Assembly (NCBI RefSeq): GCF_011058165.1
Contig: NZ_JAALEG010000059.1
Span: 1-40,105, forward strand
Origin: Rhodococcus aetherivorans
Lineage (GTDB): Bacteria > Actinomycetota > Actinomycetes > Mycobacteriales > Mycobacteriaceae
Direction: 5' to 3'
Length of the DNA stretch: 40,105 nucleotides
Both the position numbers and the translations under genes were made by a program. Positions 1 to 7,247 of the stretch are shown here, piece by piece; the stretch's first letter is position 1; each line of letters opens with the position of its first letter. Below the pieces are notes generated by a model. The model was not told the origin of the DNA, did no database searches, and was given only the letters and a program-made list of their open reading frames with translations.

Positions 1-992
1 GTGTCCAGGGGAACGGGGCGGAGCGGAGCGACCTCGACGGCGCCGGTGTCGACGTCGTCGGGTCCGGGAAGCGTGGTGCCGGGAAGTGCCACGGCCGCCG
101 AGCCGTACGCGACGGCGTGGCGGAGGCGCTCGGCGGGGCCGAGCCCGGCCAGCTCCGCGACGAGATAGCCGGCGAGGGAGGAGTCGCCGGCGCCGACGGT
201 GCTGCGCGCGGTCACGGGTCCGGGCACCGCGTGCCAGGCACCCTCGGCGGTGATCAGCACCGCGCCGGCCGCGCCGAGCGTGGCCAGCACCGCCCCGACG
301 CCGCGCGCGACGAGCCGGCGTCCGGCGGCGACGACGGGTCCGGTGTCGCCGGCCGCCGCCGCGGATTCCAGGGCGGCGGCGTCCGCGCCGGTGAGCTGGG
401 CGAGCTCGTCCGAGTTCGGTTTGAGCAGGTCGGGGGCGGCGTCGGGGAACCGGGCCGCGAGCGACAGCAGGGGAGACTCGGAGGTGTCCACCGCGATGCG
501 GCACGCGACGGACCCGTCGACGGCGGCCGCGCGGACGGAGCGGACGAGATCGGCGTACCAGTCGGCGGGCACGCCGGGCGGCAGCGATCCGGACATCACC
601 ACCCAGCGGGCGTCGGCGGCGGCATCGACGACGGTCCGGCGCAGCGCATCGAGTGTCCCTTCGGTATACGCCGGGCCGGGCTCGTTGAGCTTGGTGGTGG
701 TGCCGTCGGGCTCGGCGACGGTGATGTTGCTGCGCGCGAAGCCCCCGGTCGGAACGGCGCGGTAGCCGATGCCGTGGTCGTCGAGCGCGGCGAGCAACGG
801 GTCGCCGGTGTTTCCCGGCAGGACGGCCAGGACCGGCCGGCCGGCCGCGCGGAGCACGCGGGCGACGTTGACGCCCTTGCCGCCCGGGTCCACGCGGGTG
901 GCGGCGGCGCGGTGCACGGCGCCGCGGACGAGCGGGCCCGTCAGTGCGACCGTCCGGTCCAGGCTGGGGTTGGCGGTCAGCGTGACGATCAT
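1..992 (-). CDS. fruK: 1-phosphofructokinase FruK (PfkB family), 3' end cut by window edge
   Basis: This is a ribokinase/PfkB-family sugar kinase expected to phosphorylate fructose-1-phosphate to fructose-1,6-bisphosphate in the cytoplasm. The frame opens with ATG at 992 and stays open to base 1, giving about 330 codons, so only the last few residues (if any) are missing. The N-terminus reads MIVTLTANPSLDRT, typical of FruK. The substrate motif DPGGKGVNVARVL lies at about residues 35-47, and the C-terminal PfkB signature STVGAGDSSLAGYL carries the catalytic Asp. The start overlaps the fruR stop by 4 bp (ATGA), so the two genes are translationally coupled. In related actinobacteria a fructose PTS permease gene usually follows; here it would lie beyond the left edge. 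Assignment as FruK rather than a generic PfkB kinase rests on the N-terminus and on the fruR/ptsI neighbours. Confidence 0.93.
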   Translation of the reverse strand, partial: MIVTLTANPSLDRTVALTGPLVRGAVHRAAATRVDPGGKGVNVARVLRAAGRPVLAVLPGNTGDPLLAALDDHGIGYRAVPTGGFARSNITVAEPDGTTTKLNEPGPAYTEGTLDALRRTVVDAAADARWVVMSGSLPPGVPADWYADLVRSVRAAAVDGSVACRIAVDTSESPLLSLAARFPDAAPDLLKPNSDELAQLTGADAAALESAAAAGDTGPVVAAGRRLVARGVGAVLATLGAAGAVLITAEGAWHAVPGPVTARSTVGAGDSSLAGYLVAELAGLGPAERLRHAVAYGSAAVALPGTTLPGPDDVDTGAVEVAPLRPVPLD

Positions 993-1756
993 GCCGTCAC
1001 CACCTCGATTCCGTTGTCGGTGAGCTCTTTGCAGTCGGTGTCGTCGATCTCGGTGTCCGTGACGAGCACGTCCACGGCGTCGACGGGGGCGAAGCTGATC
1101 AGGTGCTGTCGGCCGATCTTGGAGGAGTCGGCGACGACGACCACCCGGTCGGCGCATCGGACCATCGCGCGCTTGACGGCGGCCTCGTCCGGGTCGGGAG
1201 TGGACAGGCCGTGGCCGACGCTGAGCGCGTTGGTGCCGATGAAGGCGACGTCGACGTGCAGAGCCCGGAGGAATCGCAGCGCGTCCTCGCCCACGCTGGC
1301 CTGCGTGATCCCGCGGACCCGGCCGCCGAGCATGTGCAGGCGCACCGATCCGAGGCCGGCGAGCCGCGCGGCGATCGGAACCGAGTTGGTGACCACCTCG
1401 AGGTCCACGTCGGCGGGCAGCGCCGCCACCAGCCGGCCGGTGGTGGTGCCGGCGTCGAACACCACACTGCCGCCGGCGGGGGGAAGGTACCGGGCCGCCG
1501 CGGCGGCGATCCGGTCTTTCTGTGCGGCGTGGGTGTGCTCGCGCTCGCTCAGCGCGGGTTCGGTCACCGTGAGCGCTGCGGTGGGGATCGCGCCGCCGTG
1601 CACCCGGCGCACATGGCCGAGCCGCTCGAGCAGGGCGAGGTCCCGGCGGACGGTCTCGGTGGTGACGCGGAAACGGGTGGCCAGATCGGCGACGGACATC
1701 CGTCCCCGTCGGCCGATCAGCTCGGCGATCGCCTGCTGCCGTTCCTCTGCGTACAC
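989..1756 (-). CDS. fruR: DeoR-family transcriptional regulator of fructose use (FruR)
   Basis: A 255-residue DeoR-type repressor. Residues 1-57 form the winged HTH, with the family signature TTETVRRDLALLERLG followed by RRVHGGA. The C-terminal DeoR sensor domain contains FDAGTTTGRLVAALP (about 99-113), the sugar-phosphate site loop, and NALSVGHGLSTPD with an acidic/basic patch. Its position directly upstream of and overlapping fruK, and divergent from ptsI, indicates it controls the fructose PTS. The likely effector is fructose-1-phosphate or fructose-1,6-bisphosphate, by analogy with the family. The start is GTG at 1756, chosen because GAGGAG lies 6 nt upstream. A tandem 10-bp repeat just upstream of the gene could be its own operator. 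Confidence 0.9.
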   Translation of the reverse strand: MYAEERQQAIAELIGRRGRMSVADLATRFRVTTETVRRDLALLERLGHVRRVHGGAIPTAALTVTEPALSEREHTHAAQKDRIAAAAARYLPPAGGSVVFDAGTTTGRLVAALPADVDLEVVTNSVPIAARLAGLGSVRLHMLGGRVRGITQASVGEDALRFLRALHVDVAFIGTNALSVGHGLSTPDPDEAAVKRAMVRCADRVVVVADSSKIGRQHLISFAPVDAVDVLVTDTEIDDTDCKELTDNGIEVVTA

Positions 1757-1777
1757 GCCGGGCTCCTCACCGCCGAA

Positions 1778-1797
1778 ATGTTGGTTTATGTTGTTTT
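1778..1797. promoter_or_regulatory. Tandem 10-bp repeat, candidate FruR operator
   Basis: Two head-to-tail copies, ATGTTGGTTT and ATGTTGTTTT, differ at one base and repeat at 10 bp, about one helical turn. They overlap the predicted fruR -10 region. Such A/T-rich direct repeats are unusual in this 70% G+C sequence and fit a DeoR-family site. Assignment to FruR is inference from position. Confidence 0.45.
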
Positions 1798-1838
1798 ACG
1801 CCCGTATGTGTTGACATGTCAATGGTTCGGAGTAATCT
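1793..1838. promoter_or_regulatory. Divergent fruR / ptsI promoters sharing a palindromic -35
   Basis: The perfect palindrome TTGACATGTCAA spans 1811-1822. Read rightward, its first half TTGACA is a consensus -35, followed after 16 bp by TAATCT (1833-1838) as the -10 for ptsI. Read leftward, the other half is also TTGACA (1822-1817), followed after 18 bp by TAAAAC (1798-1793) as a weaker -10 for fruR. The two -35 elements therefore abut back to back. Confidence 0.6.
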
Positions 1839-1895
1839 CGATCACAGAATTACCCCGGAGGCCCATCCCGACACACCGGGCGGCGAGGAGGAGAC

Positions 1896-3581
1896 ATGGA
1901 GAAGGTGATTCCCGCAGCGGCGGAGATGTCGATCGTTCGGGGCACGCCCGTCGTGCCCGGGGTTGCCTACGGCCCAGTCGTGCGCCCCGCGCCGCGGCCG
2001 CAGATACCCGCCACGTTCGAGAGCATCCCGGACACCGCGCGCGACGCCGAGGCGGAGCGTTTCCGGGCGGCCGCCACCACCGTCGCGGACCGGCTGCGCA
2101 GCCGCGCCGGCCAGGCCTCGGGCGCCGCCGCCGAGGTCCTGCTCGCCAACGCCCAGCTCGCCGAGGACCGCGGCTGGCTCGGCGCCGTCGCCGCGAAGAT
2201 CCGCAGCGGAGCCGGCGCGGTCGAGGCCGCCGTCGGCGCCACCGACCAGTTCGCCGACATGTTCACCAAGCTCGGCGGGCTGATGGCCGAGCGCGTCACC
2301 GACCTCCTCGACATCCGCGACCGCGTGCTCGCCGAGCTCAGCGGCCACCCCGAACCCGGTCTCGACCTGCCCGAGGAACCGTCGATTCTCTTCGCGGAGG
2401 ACCTCGCCCCCGCCGACACCGCCGGCCTCGATCCGACCCGCGTGATCGGGCTCGCCACCACCCTCGGCGGGCCCACCAGCCACACCGCGATCATCGCCCG
2501 GCAGCTCGGCATCCCCTGCGTGGTCGCGGCGGCCGACCTGGACACCGTTCCCGCCGGCACCCGCGTCCTCCTCGACGGGGCCGCCGGTGAGATCCGTCTC
2601 GACCCCGACCCCGAAGGCGCGGCCGCTGCGGTCGCAACCGACCGCAGCGAGCGTGCGCGCATCGCGTCCTGGGCCGGCCCCGGCACCACCGCGGACGGTC
2701 ATCGTGTCGAGATCCTCGCGAACGTGCAGGACGGCGCCGGTGCCCGTGCCGCCCGCGAGACCCCGGCCGAGGGGGTCGGCCTGTTTCGGACCGAGCTGTG
2801 CTTCCTGGACCGGGAAACCGAGCCGACCGTCGAGGAACAGGCCGCGATCTACGCGGAGGTCTTCACCGCCTTCGCCGGCCGGAAGGTCGTCCTGCGGACC
2901 CTCGACGCGGGCTCCGACAAGCCGCTGCGCTTCGTCAACCACCCCGACGAGCACAACCCCGCACTCGGGTTGCGCGGCATCCGGATCGCGACCGCCACCG
3001 AAGGACTGCTCGACCGGCAGCTCGACGCCGTCGCCGCCGCGGCCGCCCGCACAGGCGCCGCGCCGTGGGTGATGGCGCCGATGATCGCGACCGTCGCGGA
3101 GGCCGCGCACTTCGCCGCCGCCGTCCGCGCCCGCGACCTCGTGCCGGGGGTGATGGTGGAGGTGCCGGCTGCCGCGCTGCTCGCCGAACGCCTCCTCGAA
3201 CACGTCGACTTCCTGTCGATCGGCACCAACGACCTCGCGCAGTACACGATGGCCGCGGACCGCATGTCGCCGCACCTCGCGGCCCTCACCGACCCGTGGC
3301 AGCCGGCCGTGCTGGCCCTGGTCGCCCGCACCGCCGCCGCCGGGCGCGCGGCCGGCAAGCGGGTCGGGGTGTGCGGGGAGGCGGCAGCCGACCCGTTGCT
3401 CGGCTGTGTCCTGACCGGCATGGGGGTCACCTCGTTGTCCTGTGCGGCAGCAGCCGTCGCCGGCGTCGGCTCCCGCCTGGCCACGGTCACCCTCGACCGG
3501 TGCCGCGAGGCCGCGGACGAAGTGCTCCGCACCGTCGACCCCGGCGAGGCGCGCGAGGCGGCGGCCCGCGTGCTCGCCTGA
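1896..3581 (+). CDS. ptsI: Phosphoenolpyruvate-protein phosphotransferase (PTS enzyme I)
   Basis: Enzyme I transfers the PEP phosphate to HPr, the first step of sugar uptake by the phosphotransferase system; it is a cytoplasmic dimer. The 561 residues match the family length. The phosphorylated histidine is His196 in GGPTSHTAIIARQLGIP. The C-terminal PEP-binding barrel shows GLFRTELCFLDR, the VEVPAAALLAE strand, SIGTNDLAQYTMAADR, and the active-site cysteine motif VGVCGEAAAD. The ATG at 1896 follows AGGAGGAG by 2-5 nt. It is divergent from fruR-fruK, an arrangement also known from memory in Corynebacterium. No HPr gene is visible, so HPr must be encoded beyond the left edge or elsewhere. Confidence 0.95.
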   Translation: MEKVIPAAAEMSIVRGTPVVPGVAYGPVVRPAPRPQIPATFESIPDTARDAEAERFRAAATTVADRLRSRAGQASGAAAEVLLANAQLAEDRGWLGAVAAKIRSGAGAVEAAVGATDQFADMFTKLGGLMAERVTDLLDIRDRVLAELSGHPEPGLDLPEEPSILFAEDLAPADTAGLDPTRVIGLATTLGGPTSHTAIIARQLGIPCVVAAADLDTVPAGTRVLLDGAAGEIRLDPDPEGAAAAVATDRSERARIASWAGPGTTADGHRVEILANVQDGAGARAARETPAEGVGLFRTELCFLDRETEPTVEEQAAIYAEVFTAFAGRKVVLRTLDAGSDKPLRFVNHPDEHNPALGLRGIRIATATEGLLDRQLDAVAAAAARTGAAPWVMAPMIATVAEAAHFAAAVRARDLVPGVMVEVPAAALLAERLLEHVDFLSIGTNDLAQYTMAADRMSPHLAALTDPWQPAVLALVARTAAAGRAAGKRVGVCGEAAADPLLGCVLTGMGVTSLSCAAAAVAGVGSRLATVTLDRCREAADEVLRTVDPGEAREAAARVLA

Positions 3582-3640
3582 CCGAGGTGATCCGCGTCGG
3601 GAGCGACCCCCGCGACCTGCTCCCGGAGCCGGCCGGCGCC

Positions 3641-3646
3641 TACCAT
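3641..3646 (+). promoter_or_regulatory. -10 element TACCAT for a leaderless permease mRNA
   Basis: TACCAT fits the actinobacterial TANNNT -10 and lies 8 nt before the GTG start at 3655. No Shine-Dalgarno sequence is present. This predicts a transcript starting at or next to the start codon. Confidence 0.5.
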
Positions 3647-3654
3647 TCCCCGTT

Positions 3655-4965
3655 GTGAACGAACAACTGAGGACGCGGACGGCCGGGTTCGGCTGGACCC
3701 TGCACGGCGACGGACGTCGCGTTGCCGACGGCGAGGTCGTCGCCCCGGACGAACGACTGTCCTGGCCCCGCACCGTGGGCATCGGCATGCAGCACGTGAT
3801 CGCGATGTTCGGCGCCACGCTGCTCGTGCCGACGATCACAGGCTTCCCGGTCACCACGACGCTGCTCTTCTCCGGTGTCGGCACCGCCCTGTTCCTGCTG
3901 ATCACCCGCGGCCGGGTGCCCAGCTATCTCGGCTCGTCGTTCGCGTTCATCGCGCCGCTGGCGGCCTCGGCCGGCGAGGGCCCCGCCGCCCAGCTCGGCG
4001 GCATCGTCGCCGTAGGAGTCGCCCTCGCGCTCGTCGGTCTCGTCGTCAAGGCGCTGGGGTCCCGCGTCGTCGACGCGCTGATGCCGCCCGTCGTGACCGG
4101 CGCGATCGTCGCCCTCATCGGCCTGAACCTCGCGCCGGTCGCGGTCGGATCCTTCGAGGCCCAGCCGCTCGTCGCGGCGATCACGCTGGCCGCGATCCTG
4201 CTCGTCACGGTGCTCGGCCCCGGCCTCGTCGGCCGCCTCGGCATTCTCGTCGGCGTGATCGTCGGCTGGCTCTTCGCCGCCGTCTCCGGCGGCCTCGCCG
4301 AGGAACGCGTCGCGGCCCTGCGCGACGCCGCGTGGTTCGGCCTGCCCGAACTGCGCGCCCCCGCGTTCGAGCTGTCCGTGGTGCTGATCGCCCTGCCCGT
4401 CGTGGTGGTTCTCGTCGCCGAGAACGTCGGCCACGTCAAGGCCGTGGCGGCCATGACCGGCCGCAATCTCGACGACGTCGCCGGCGACGCGCTGCTCGCC
4501 GACGGCCTGGCCACGACGCTCGCCGGGGTCGGTGGCGGCTCGGGCACCACCACCTACGCCGAGAACATCGGCGTGATGGCCGCGACGCGGGTGTACTCGA
4601 CCGCGGCGTACTGGGTGGCCGCCGCGACGGCCGTGGTCCTCGCCTTCTCCCCGAAGTTCGGTGCCCTCGTCTTCACCGTCCCGGACGGCGTGCTCGGCGG
4701 CGCCACCCTGGTCCTGTACGGCTTGATCGGCATCCTCGGCGTGCGGATCTGGATGGAGGCGAAGGTCGACTTCACCGATCCGGTCAACCTCACGGTGGCC
4801 GCCGCCGCGCTCGTGGCCGGGATCGGCGACCTCACCCTCACTGTGGGTTCCGTCGAACTCGGTGGCATCGCGTGGGGCTCGATCGGCATCCTGATCGCCT
4901 ACCCGCTCCTGCGGCGATTGGCGGACCTGCGCCGCCGGCCGCCCGGCGTGTCCGGTCACAAATAA
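3655..4965 (+). CDS. Uracil/xanthine permease, NCS2 family
   Basis: A 436-residue nucleobase:cation symporter of the inner membrane, with about 12-14 hydrophobic segments starting near residue 40 (the WPRTVGIGMQHVIAMFGAT region). The substrate and proton residues of the UraA type are visible: the Glu and His of VLVAENVGHVKAV (TM8), and the second Glu in GTTTYAENIGVMAATRVYS (TM10). These support uracil or a related pyrimidine as substrate, though xanthine cannot be excluded from sequence alone. The frame is open further upstream, but the GTG at 3655 is chosen because a -10 hexamer lies directly before it and the upstream residues are not permease-like. No operon partner is evident: ptsI ends 73 bp upstream and the next gene has its own promoter. 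Confidence 0.9.
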   Translation: MNEQLRTRTAGFGWTLHGDGRRVADGEVVAPDERLSWPRTVGIGMQHVIAMFGATLLVPTITGFPVTTTLLFSGVGTALFLLITRGRVPSYLGSSFAFIAPLAASAGEGPAAQLGGIVAVGVALALVGLVVKALGSRVVDALMPPVVTGAIVALIGLNLAPVAVGSFEAQPLVAAITLAAILLVTVLGPGLVGRLGILVGVIVGWLFAAVSGGLAEERVAALRDAAWFGLPELRAPAFELSVVLIALPVVVVLVAENVGHVKAVAAMTGRNLDDVAGDALLADGLATTLAGVGGGSGTTTYAENIGVMAATRVYSTAAYWVAAATAVVLAFSPKFGALVFTVPDGVLGGATLVLYGLIGILGVRIWMEAKVDFTDPVNLTVAAAALVAGIGDLTLTVGSVELGGIAWGSIGILIAYPLLRRLADLRRRPPGVSGHK

Positions 4966-5004
4966 CGCTCGTTCCTGTCAGCGTCAGACCCGTCCTCCGA
5001 TGTC

Positions 5005-5027
5005 TACCGTGAGCGTGACGTACGTCA
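5005..5027 (+). promoter_or_regulatory. -10 element followed by a perfect 12-bp palindrome upstream of the acyl-CoA dehydrogenase
   Basis: TACCGT (5005-5010) resembles a -10. The perfect palindrome TGACGTACGTCA (5016-5027) would cover the transcription start and lies 18 bp before the ATG. The geometry suggests a repressor operator, plausibly for a TetR-type regulator of fatty-acid genes. The regulator is not identified. Confidence 0.45.
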
Positions 5028-5045
5028 TCGGATACAGGAGCGCAC

Positions 5046-6188
5046 ATGGAACGCACCCTCTTCGAGCCCGAGCACGAACTTTTCCGCGAGTCGTACCGGA
5101 AGTTCCTCGAGCAGGAGGTGGCTCCCTTCCACGAGCAGTGGGAGCAGGACAAGATCGTCGACCGTGAGGTCTGGAAGAAGGCAGGCGCGCAGGGCTTCCT
5201 GGGCATGGCCGTGCCCGAGGAGTACGGCGGCGGCGGTGTCGAGGACTTCCGCTACAACACGATCGTCACCGAGGAGACCACGCGCGGAGGTTTCAGCGGC
5301 ATCGGTTTCATGCTGCACAACGACGTCGTGGCGCCGTACCTGCTGAAGCTGGCGAACGAGGAGCAGAAGCGGCGCTGGCTGCCGGGATTCTGTTCCGGCG
5401 AGATCATCACCGCGATCGCGATGACCGAGCCCGGCACGGGCAGCGACCTGCAGGGCATCAAGACCCGCGCGGTGCGGGACGGCGACGAGTGGATCCTCAA
5501 CGGTTCCAAGACCTTCATCACCAACGGCATCAACGCGGACCTGGTGATCGTCGTCGCCTGCACCGACCCGGACAAGGGGGCGCAGGGCTTCTCGCTCCTC
5601 GTCGTCGAGCGCGGGATGGCCGGCTTCGAGCGCGGCCGCAATCTCGACAAGATCGGCCTCGCGGCGCAGGACACCGCCGAGCTGCACTTCACCGACGTGC
5701 GGGTGCCCGCCGCCAACCTCCTCGGTGAGGAGGGCCTGGGCTTCATCTACCTGATGCAGAACCTGCCGCAGGAGCGCCTGTCGATCGCCGTGGTGGCGGC
5801 GGCGGCGATGGAGGCCGTGCTCGAGGACACGATGCAGTACTGCCGCGACCGCAAGGCGTTCGGCAAGTCGATCGGCAGCTTCCAGAACACCCGGTTCGAG
5901 CTGGCGGAGCTGGCCACCGAGACCACCCTCGCGCGCGTGTTCGTCGACAGGTGCATCGAGCAGCTCAACGCCGGAACCCTGAGCGTGCAGGAGGCGGCGA
6001 TGGCCAAGTACTGGACCACCGACAAGCAGGTCGAGCTGATCGACCGGTGCCTGCAGTTGCACGGCGGTTACGGCTACATGCGCGAATACCCGGTCGCGAA
6101 GGCGTATCTCGACGCCCGCGTGCAGAAGATCTACGGCGGCACCAACGAGATCATGAAGGACATCATCGGCCGCGGCCTGAATCTCTGA
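5046..6188 (+). CDS. Acyl-CoA dehydrogenase, long-chain (LCAD) type
   Basis: An FAD-dependent enzyme that introduces the alpha-beta double bond in the first step of fatty-acid beta-oxidation. The 380-residue chain has the complete fold: N-terminal helices, the middle beta domain with AMTEPGTGSDLQGIKT (126-140) and WILNGSKTFITNG (149-161), and a C-terminal helical domain with RKAFGKSIGSFQ (269-280) and LQLHGGYGYMREYP. The position of the medium-chain catalytic Glu is Gly here (IYGGTNEIM). A Glu at residue 256 (in AAAMEAVLEDT) aligns by eye with the catalytic Glu of mammalian LCAD, so activity is likely retained by the relocated base. An SD-like AGGAG lies 5 nt upstream of the ATG. It is transcribed alone and ends facing lexA. 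Confidence 0.93.
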   Translation: MERTLFEPEHELFRESYRKFLEQEVAPFHEQWEQDKIVDREVWKKAGAQGFLGMAVPEEYGGGGVEDFRYNTIVTEETTRGGFSGIGFMLHNDVVAPYLLKLANEEQKRRWLPGFCSGEIITAIAMTEPGTGSDLQGIKTRAVRDGDEWILNGSKTFITNGINADLVIVVACTDPDKGAQGFSLLVVERGMAGFERGRNLDKIGLAAQDTAELHFTDVRVPAANLLGEEGLGFIYLMQNLPQERLSIAVVAAAAMEAVLEDTMQYCRDRKAFGKSIGSFQNTRFELAELATETTLARVFVDRCIEQLNAGTLSVQEAAMAKYWTTDKQVELIDRCLQLHGGYGYMREYPVAKAYLDARVQKIYGGTNEIMKDIIGRGLNL

Positions 6189-6226
6189 CCGGCCCCGGGG
6201 CACCGGTCCCGGCCCGGAACGAGCAC

Positions 6227-6255
6227 GGGCGGCGCCGCGATCCGCGGCGCCGCCC
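6227..6255. terminator. Strong hairpin between convergent acyl-CoA dehydrogenase and lexA
   Basis: Perfect 13-bp arms at 6227-6239 and 6243-6255 flank the short loop ATC. The hairpin lies between two converging genes, so it can terminate both. There is no clear U-tract, which is common in high-G+C actinobacteria. Confidence 0.65.
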
Positions 6256-6282
6256 GCGCGCGTTCGCGGGGGAGGAGCGAGG

Positions 6283-6996
6283 TCAGAGCTTGCGGATCAC
6301 GGTGACGACCTTGCCCAGGATGACGGCGTCGTTGCCCGGAATCGGTTCGAACATCGGGTTGTGCGGCATCAGCCACACGTCCTTCTTCACGCGCTTGAAC
6401 GTCTTCACGGTCGCTTCGCCGTCGAGCATCGCGGCGACGATATCGCCGTTGTCCGCGACGTTCTGCTGGCGCACCACCACCCAGTCACCGTCGCAGATGG
6501 CCGCATCGACCATCGATTCGCCGACCACCTTGAGCAGGAACAGCGAACCCTGCCCCACCAGTTCTCTCGGGAGCGGGAACACGTCCTCGACGGACTCCTC
6601 CGCCAGGATCGGACCGCCCGCCGCGATCCTGCCCAGCACGGGAACCATGGCGGCCGGCGTGGCGGACTCGGCGGCGGTGTCGACCCCCTCCGCCGGCTGC
6701 GCCTGCGGGGCCGCAGGCTGCGGATCGTCGAGGCCGCGCACGTCCACTGCCCGGGGGCGGTTCGGATCGCGCCGGAGGAAGCCCTTGCGTTCGAGGGTGC
6801 GCAACTGGTGCGCCACCGACGAGGTGGAGTTGAGGCCCACCGCGTCGCCGATCTCGCGGATGCTCGGAGGGTAGCCCCGTTCGGTGACCGATTCGCGGAT
6901 CACCTCGAGGACGCGGCGCTGGCGTTCGGTCAGGCCGGCGGCCGGATCGGCGGTGGTCGTCCGGCTCCGCCCGGCCCGGGGATGGCCGTCCGTCAT
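6283..6996 (-). CDS. lexA: LexA repressor, SOS regulator (self-cleaving serine peptidase)
   Basis: A 237-residue LexA. Residues 22-85 are the winged HTH ([48 protein letters not shown]). The linker is Pro/Ala-rich. The cleavage site is Ala126-Gly127 in GRIAAGGPI. The catalytic dyad is Ser161 ([11 protein letters not shown]) and Lys198 (EATVKTFKR). Activated RecA triggers autocleavage and derepression of SOS genes. GGAGG lies 8 nt upstream of the ATG at 6996. A near-consensus LexA box overlaps its own -35, so it is autoregulated. The divergent LysM gene also has LexA boxes. Confidence 0.97.
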   Translation of the reverse strand: MTDGHPRAGRSRTTTADPAAGLTERQRRVLEVIRESVTERGYPPSIREIGDAVGLNSTSSVAHQLRTLERKGFLRRDPNRPRAVDVRGLDDPQPAAPQAQPAEGVDTAAESATPAAMVPVLGRIAAGGPILAEESVEDVFPLPRELVGQGSLFLLKVVGESMVDAAICDGDWVVVRQQNVADNGDIVAAMLDGEATVKTFKRVKKDVWLMPHNPMFEPIPGNDAVILGKVVTVIRKL

Positions 6997-7047
6997 GATC
7001 GTGACCTCCGTGCGTCGTGTGTCGGATGTGCTGGATGTGATGGATCG

Positions 7048-7088
7048 AATCTAGCTCTCCGATGGCCGGTTATCAAACATCTGTTCGA
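7048..7088 (-). promoter_or_regulatory. lexA promoter with overlapping LexA (SOS) box
   Basis: On the minus strand TTGATA (7076-7071) and TAGATT (7053-7048) are separated by exactly 17 bp, a good sigma-70-type promoter. The LexA box TCAAACATCTGTTCGA (7073-7088) differs at one base from TCGAAC-N4-GTTCGA and overlaps the -35, consistent with autorepression. Confidence 0.8.
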
Positions 7089-7135
7089 GATTTTCGGCCG
7101 GTAGTGCTGACTTTGTCGGAGCGGCGTGGTACACA

Positions 7136-7167
7136 TCGAACACACGTTCTTTCGAACAGGTGATCGA
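7136..7167 (+). promoter_or_regulatory. Two abutting LexA boxes upstream of the LysM division gene
   Basis: TCGAACACACGTTCTT (7136-7151) matches the consensus half-sites at 10 of 12 positions. TCGAACAGGTGATCGA (7152-7167) matches at 11 of 12. They abut with no gap. They lie 80-110 bp before the gene at 7248, so SOS control of that gene is strongly indicated. Confidence 0.75.
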
Positions 7168-7247
7168 ATTACTCTCGCCGTCGATCGAGCGGTGACCGAA
7201 GTTCCGCCGCGGGCCCCGTCCCGCGGACGAGCGACACGGAGGCCTCG

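Noticed and set aside
1842-3905. Long open frame opposite ptsI
   Set aside because: It is antisense to a clear PTS enzyme I gene, has the low-complexity Gly/Arg/Asp-rich composition of high-G+C shadow frames, and matches no family.
5046-6188. Inactive acyl-CoA dehydrogenase because the usual catalytic Glu is Gly (IYGGT)
   Set aside because: Long-chain-type enzymes place the base elsewhere, and Glu256 occupies that position, so loss of activity is not supported.
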